42,674 nucleotides of DNA, taken from NCBI RefSeq assembly GCF_042434745.1, contig NZ_JBHLSS010000004.1; one strand, written 5' to 3'. A program made the position numbers and the translations under genes. The stretch's first letter is position 1; every line of letters begins with the position of its first letter. Below, in pieces: positions 42,506-42,674 of this stretch. The stretch is from Azotobacter paspali. Its GTDB lineage: Bacteria > Pseudomonadota > Gammaproteobacteria > Pseudomonadales > Pseudomonadaceae. The notes under the pieces were generated by a model. The model was given only the letters and a program-made list of their open reading frames with translations. It was not told where the DNA came from and did not search any database.

Positions 42506-42674
42506 AACAGCCAGGGCAATCGCATGAAGCGCTCGCCTGATACCAGACTGGAAAGATTGTGTGATCCTTGGCATGGCTGCTTGCCGAGTAGCCGGATAGT
42601 CCCCGTTTCGGCCCCCCGGCCGAGTCACTTTTTCTTGCCTGGCCACGAAAAAGTAACCCAAAAGAAGGCCACCC
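42506..42674 (+). repeat. Repeat arm, copy C (runs off right edge)
   Basis: Contains GGGCAATCGCATGAAGCG, ACCAGACTGGAAAGATTGTG, CATGGCTGCTTGCCGAG and CGGCCGAGTCACTTTTTC, nearly matching the reverse complement of 29770-29942. If the element is complete, an opposite arm should be found about 570 bases further right. It lies upstream of the LacI gene. Confidence 0.88.

Noticed and set aside
1..42674. CRISPR array, tRNA or rRNA gene
   Set aside because: No regularly spaced short repeats, no cloverleaf with T-loop consensus and no rRNA-like stretch were seen by eye on either strand.

Overview
The window looks like a Pseudomonadaceae chromosome (Pseudomonas, possibly the related Azotobacter). The strongest reason is a block at 31158-37804 with the order and protein sequences of mexS-mexT-mexE-mexF. 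High GC, clear Shine-Dalgarno sites and an AtoE-type transporter fit. No rRNA, tRNA or CRISPR array was seen. Gene names come from sequence recognition by eye, not from a search.

Region 1 (1-22387, minus strand) is a toxin-complex (Tc) island. In transcription order it holds a fused TcB-TcC gene (SpvB, mid-domains, Rhs core) ending in a GIY-YIG-like nuclease candidate, an overlapping small gene that looks like a cognate immunity gene, a decayed gene of unknown function, and a TcA component split over two genes. The first TcA gene carries the N-terminal, VRP1-like and neuraminidase-like parts; the second carries the pore and TcB-binding parts. The left edge abuts the start of an IS630-type transposase.

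Region 2 (22388-24510) is AT-richer and holds a small unknown ORF and a SIR2-family defence-type gene cut off by a decayed IS3-family element.

Region 3 (24500-31157) is patchy. It has an intact DUF3313-like lipoprotein, a glycine-zipper periplasmic protein and a short-chain fatty acid transporter. Between and after them lie remnants: an internally deleted 3-hydroxyacyl-CoA dehydrogenase, pieces of an alkaline phosphatase, a membrane sensory protein and an acetyltransferase, and a roughly 760-bp fold-back repeat element. A third copy of the arm of that element lies at the right edge of the window.

Region 4 (31158-42430) is core-like. mexS is divergent from mexT, followed by the RND pump genes mexE and mexF, but the outer-membrane gene oprN that normally follows is absent. 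After a likely convergent terminator come a cupin and a beta-hydroxyacid dehydrogenase (overlapping pair), a Tat-type aldo/keto reductase with a quinol-monooxygenase-like protein, and a frameshifted LacI-family regulator.

The most interesting part is the Tc operon. An immunity-like gene, a predicted nuclease warhead and a TcA with an N-terminal peptidoglycan-binding-like domain are unusual together and raise the question of a bacterial rather than (or as well as) an animal target.
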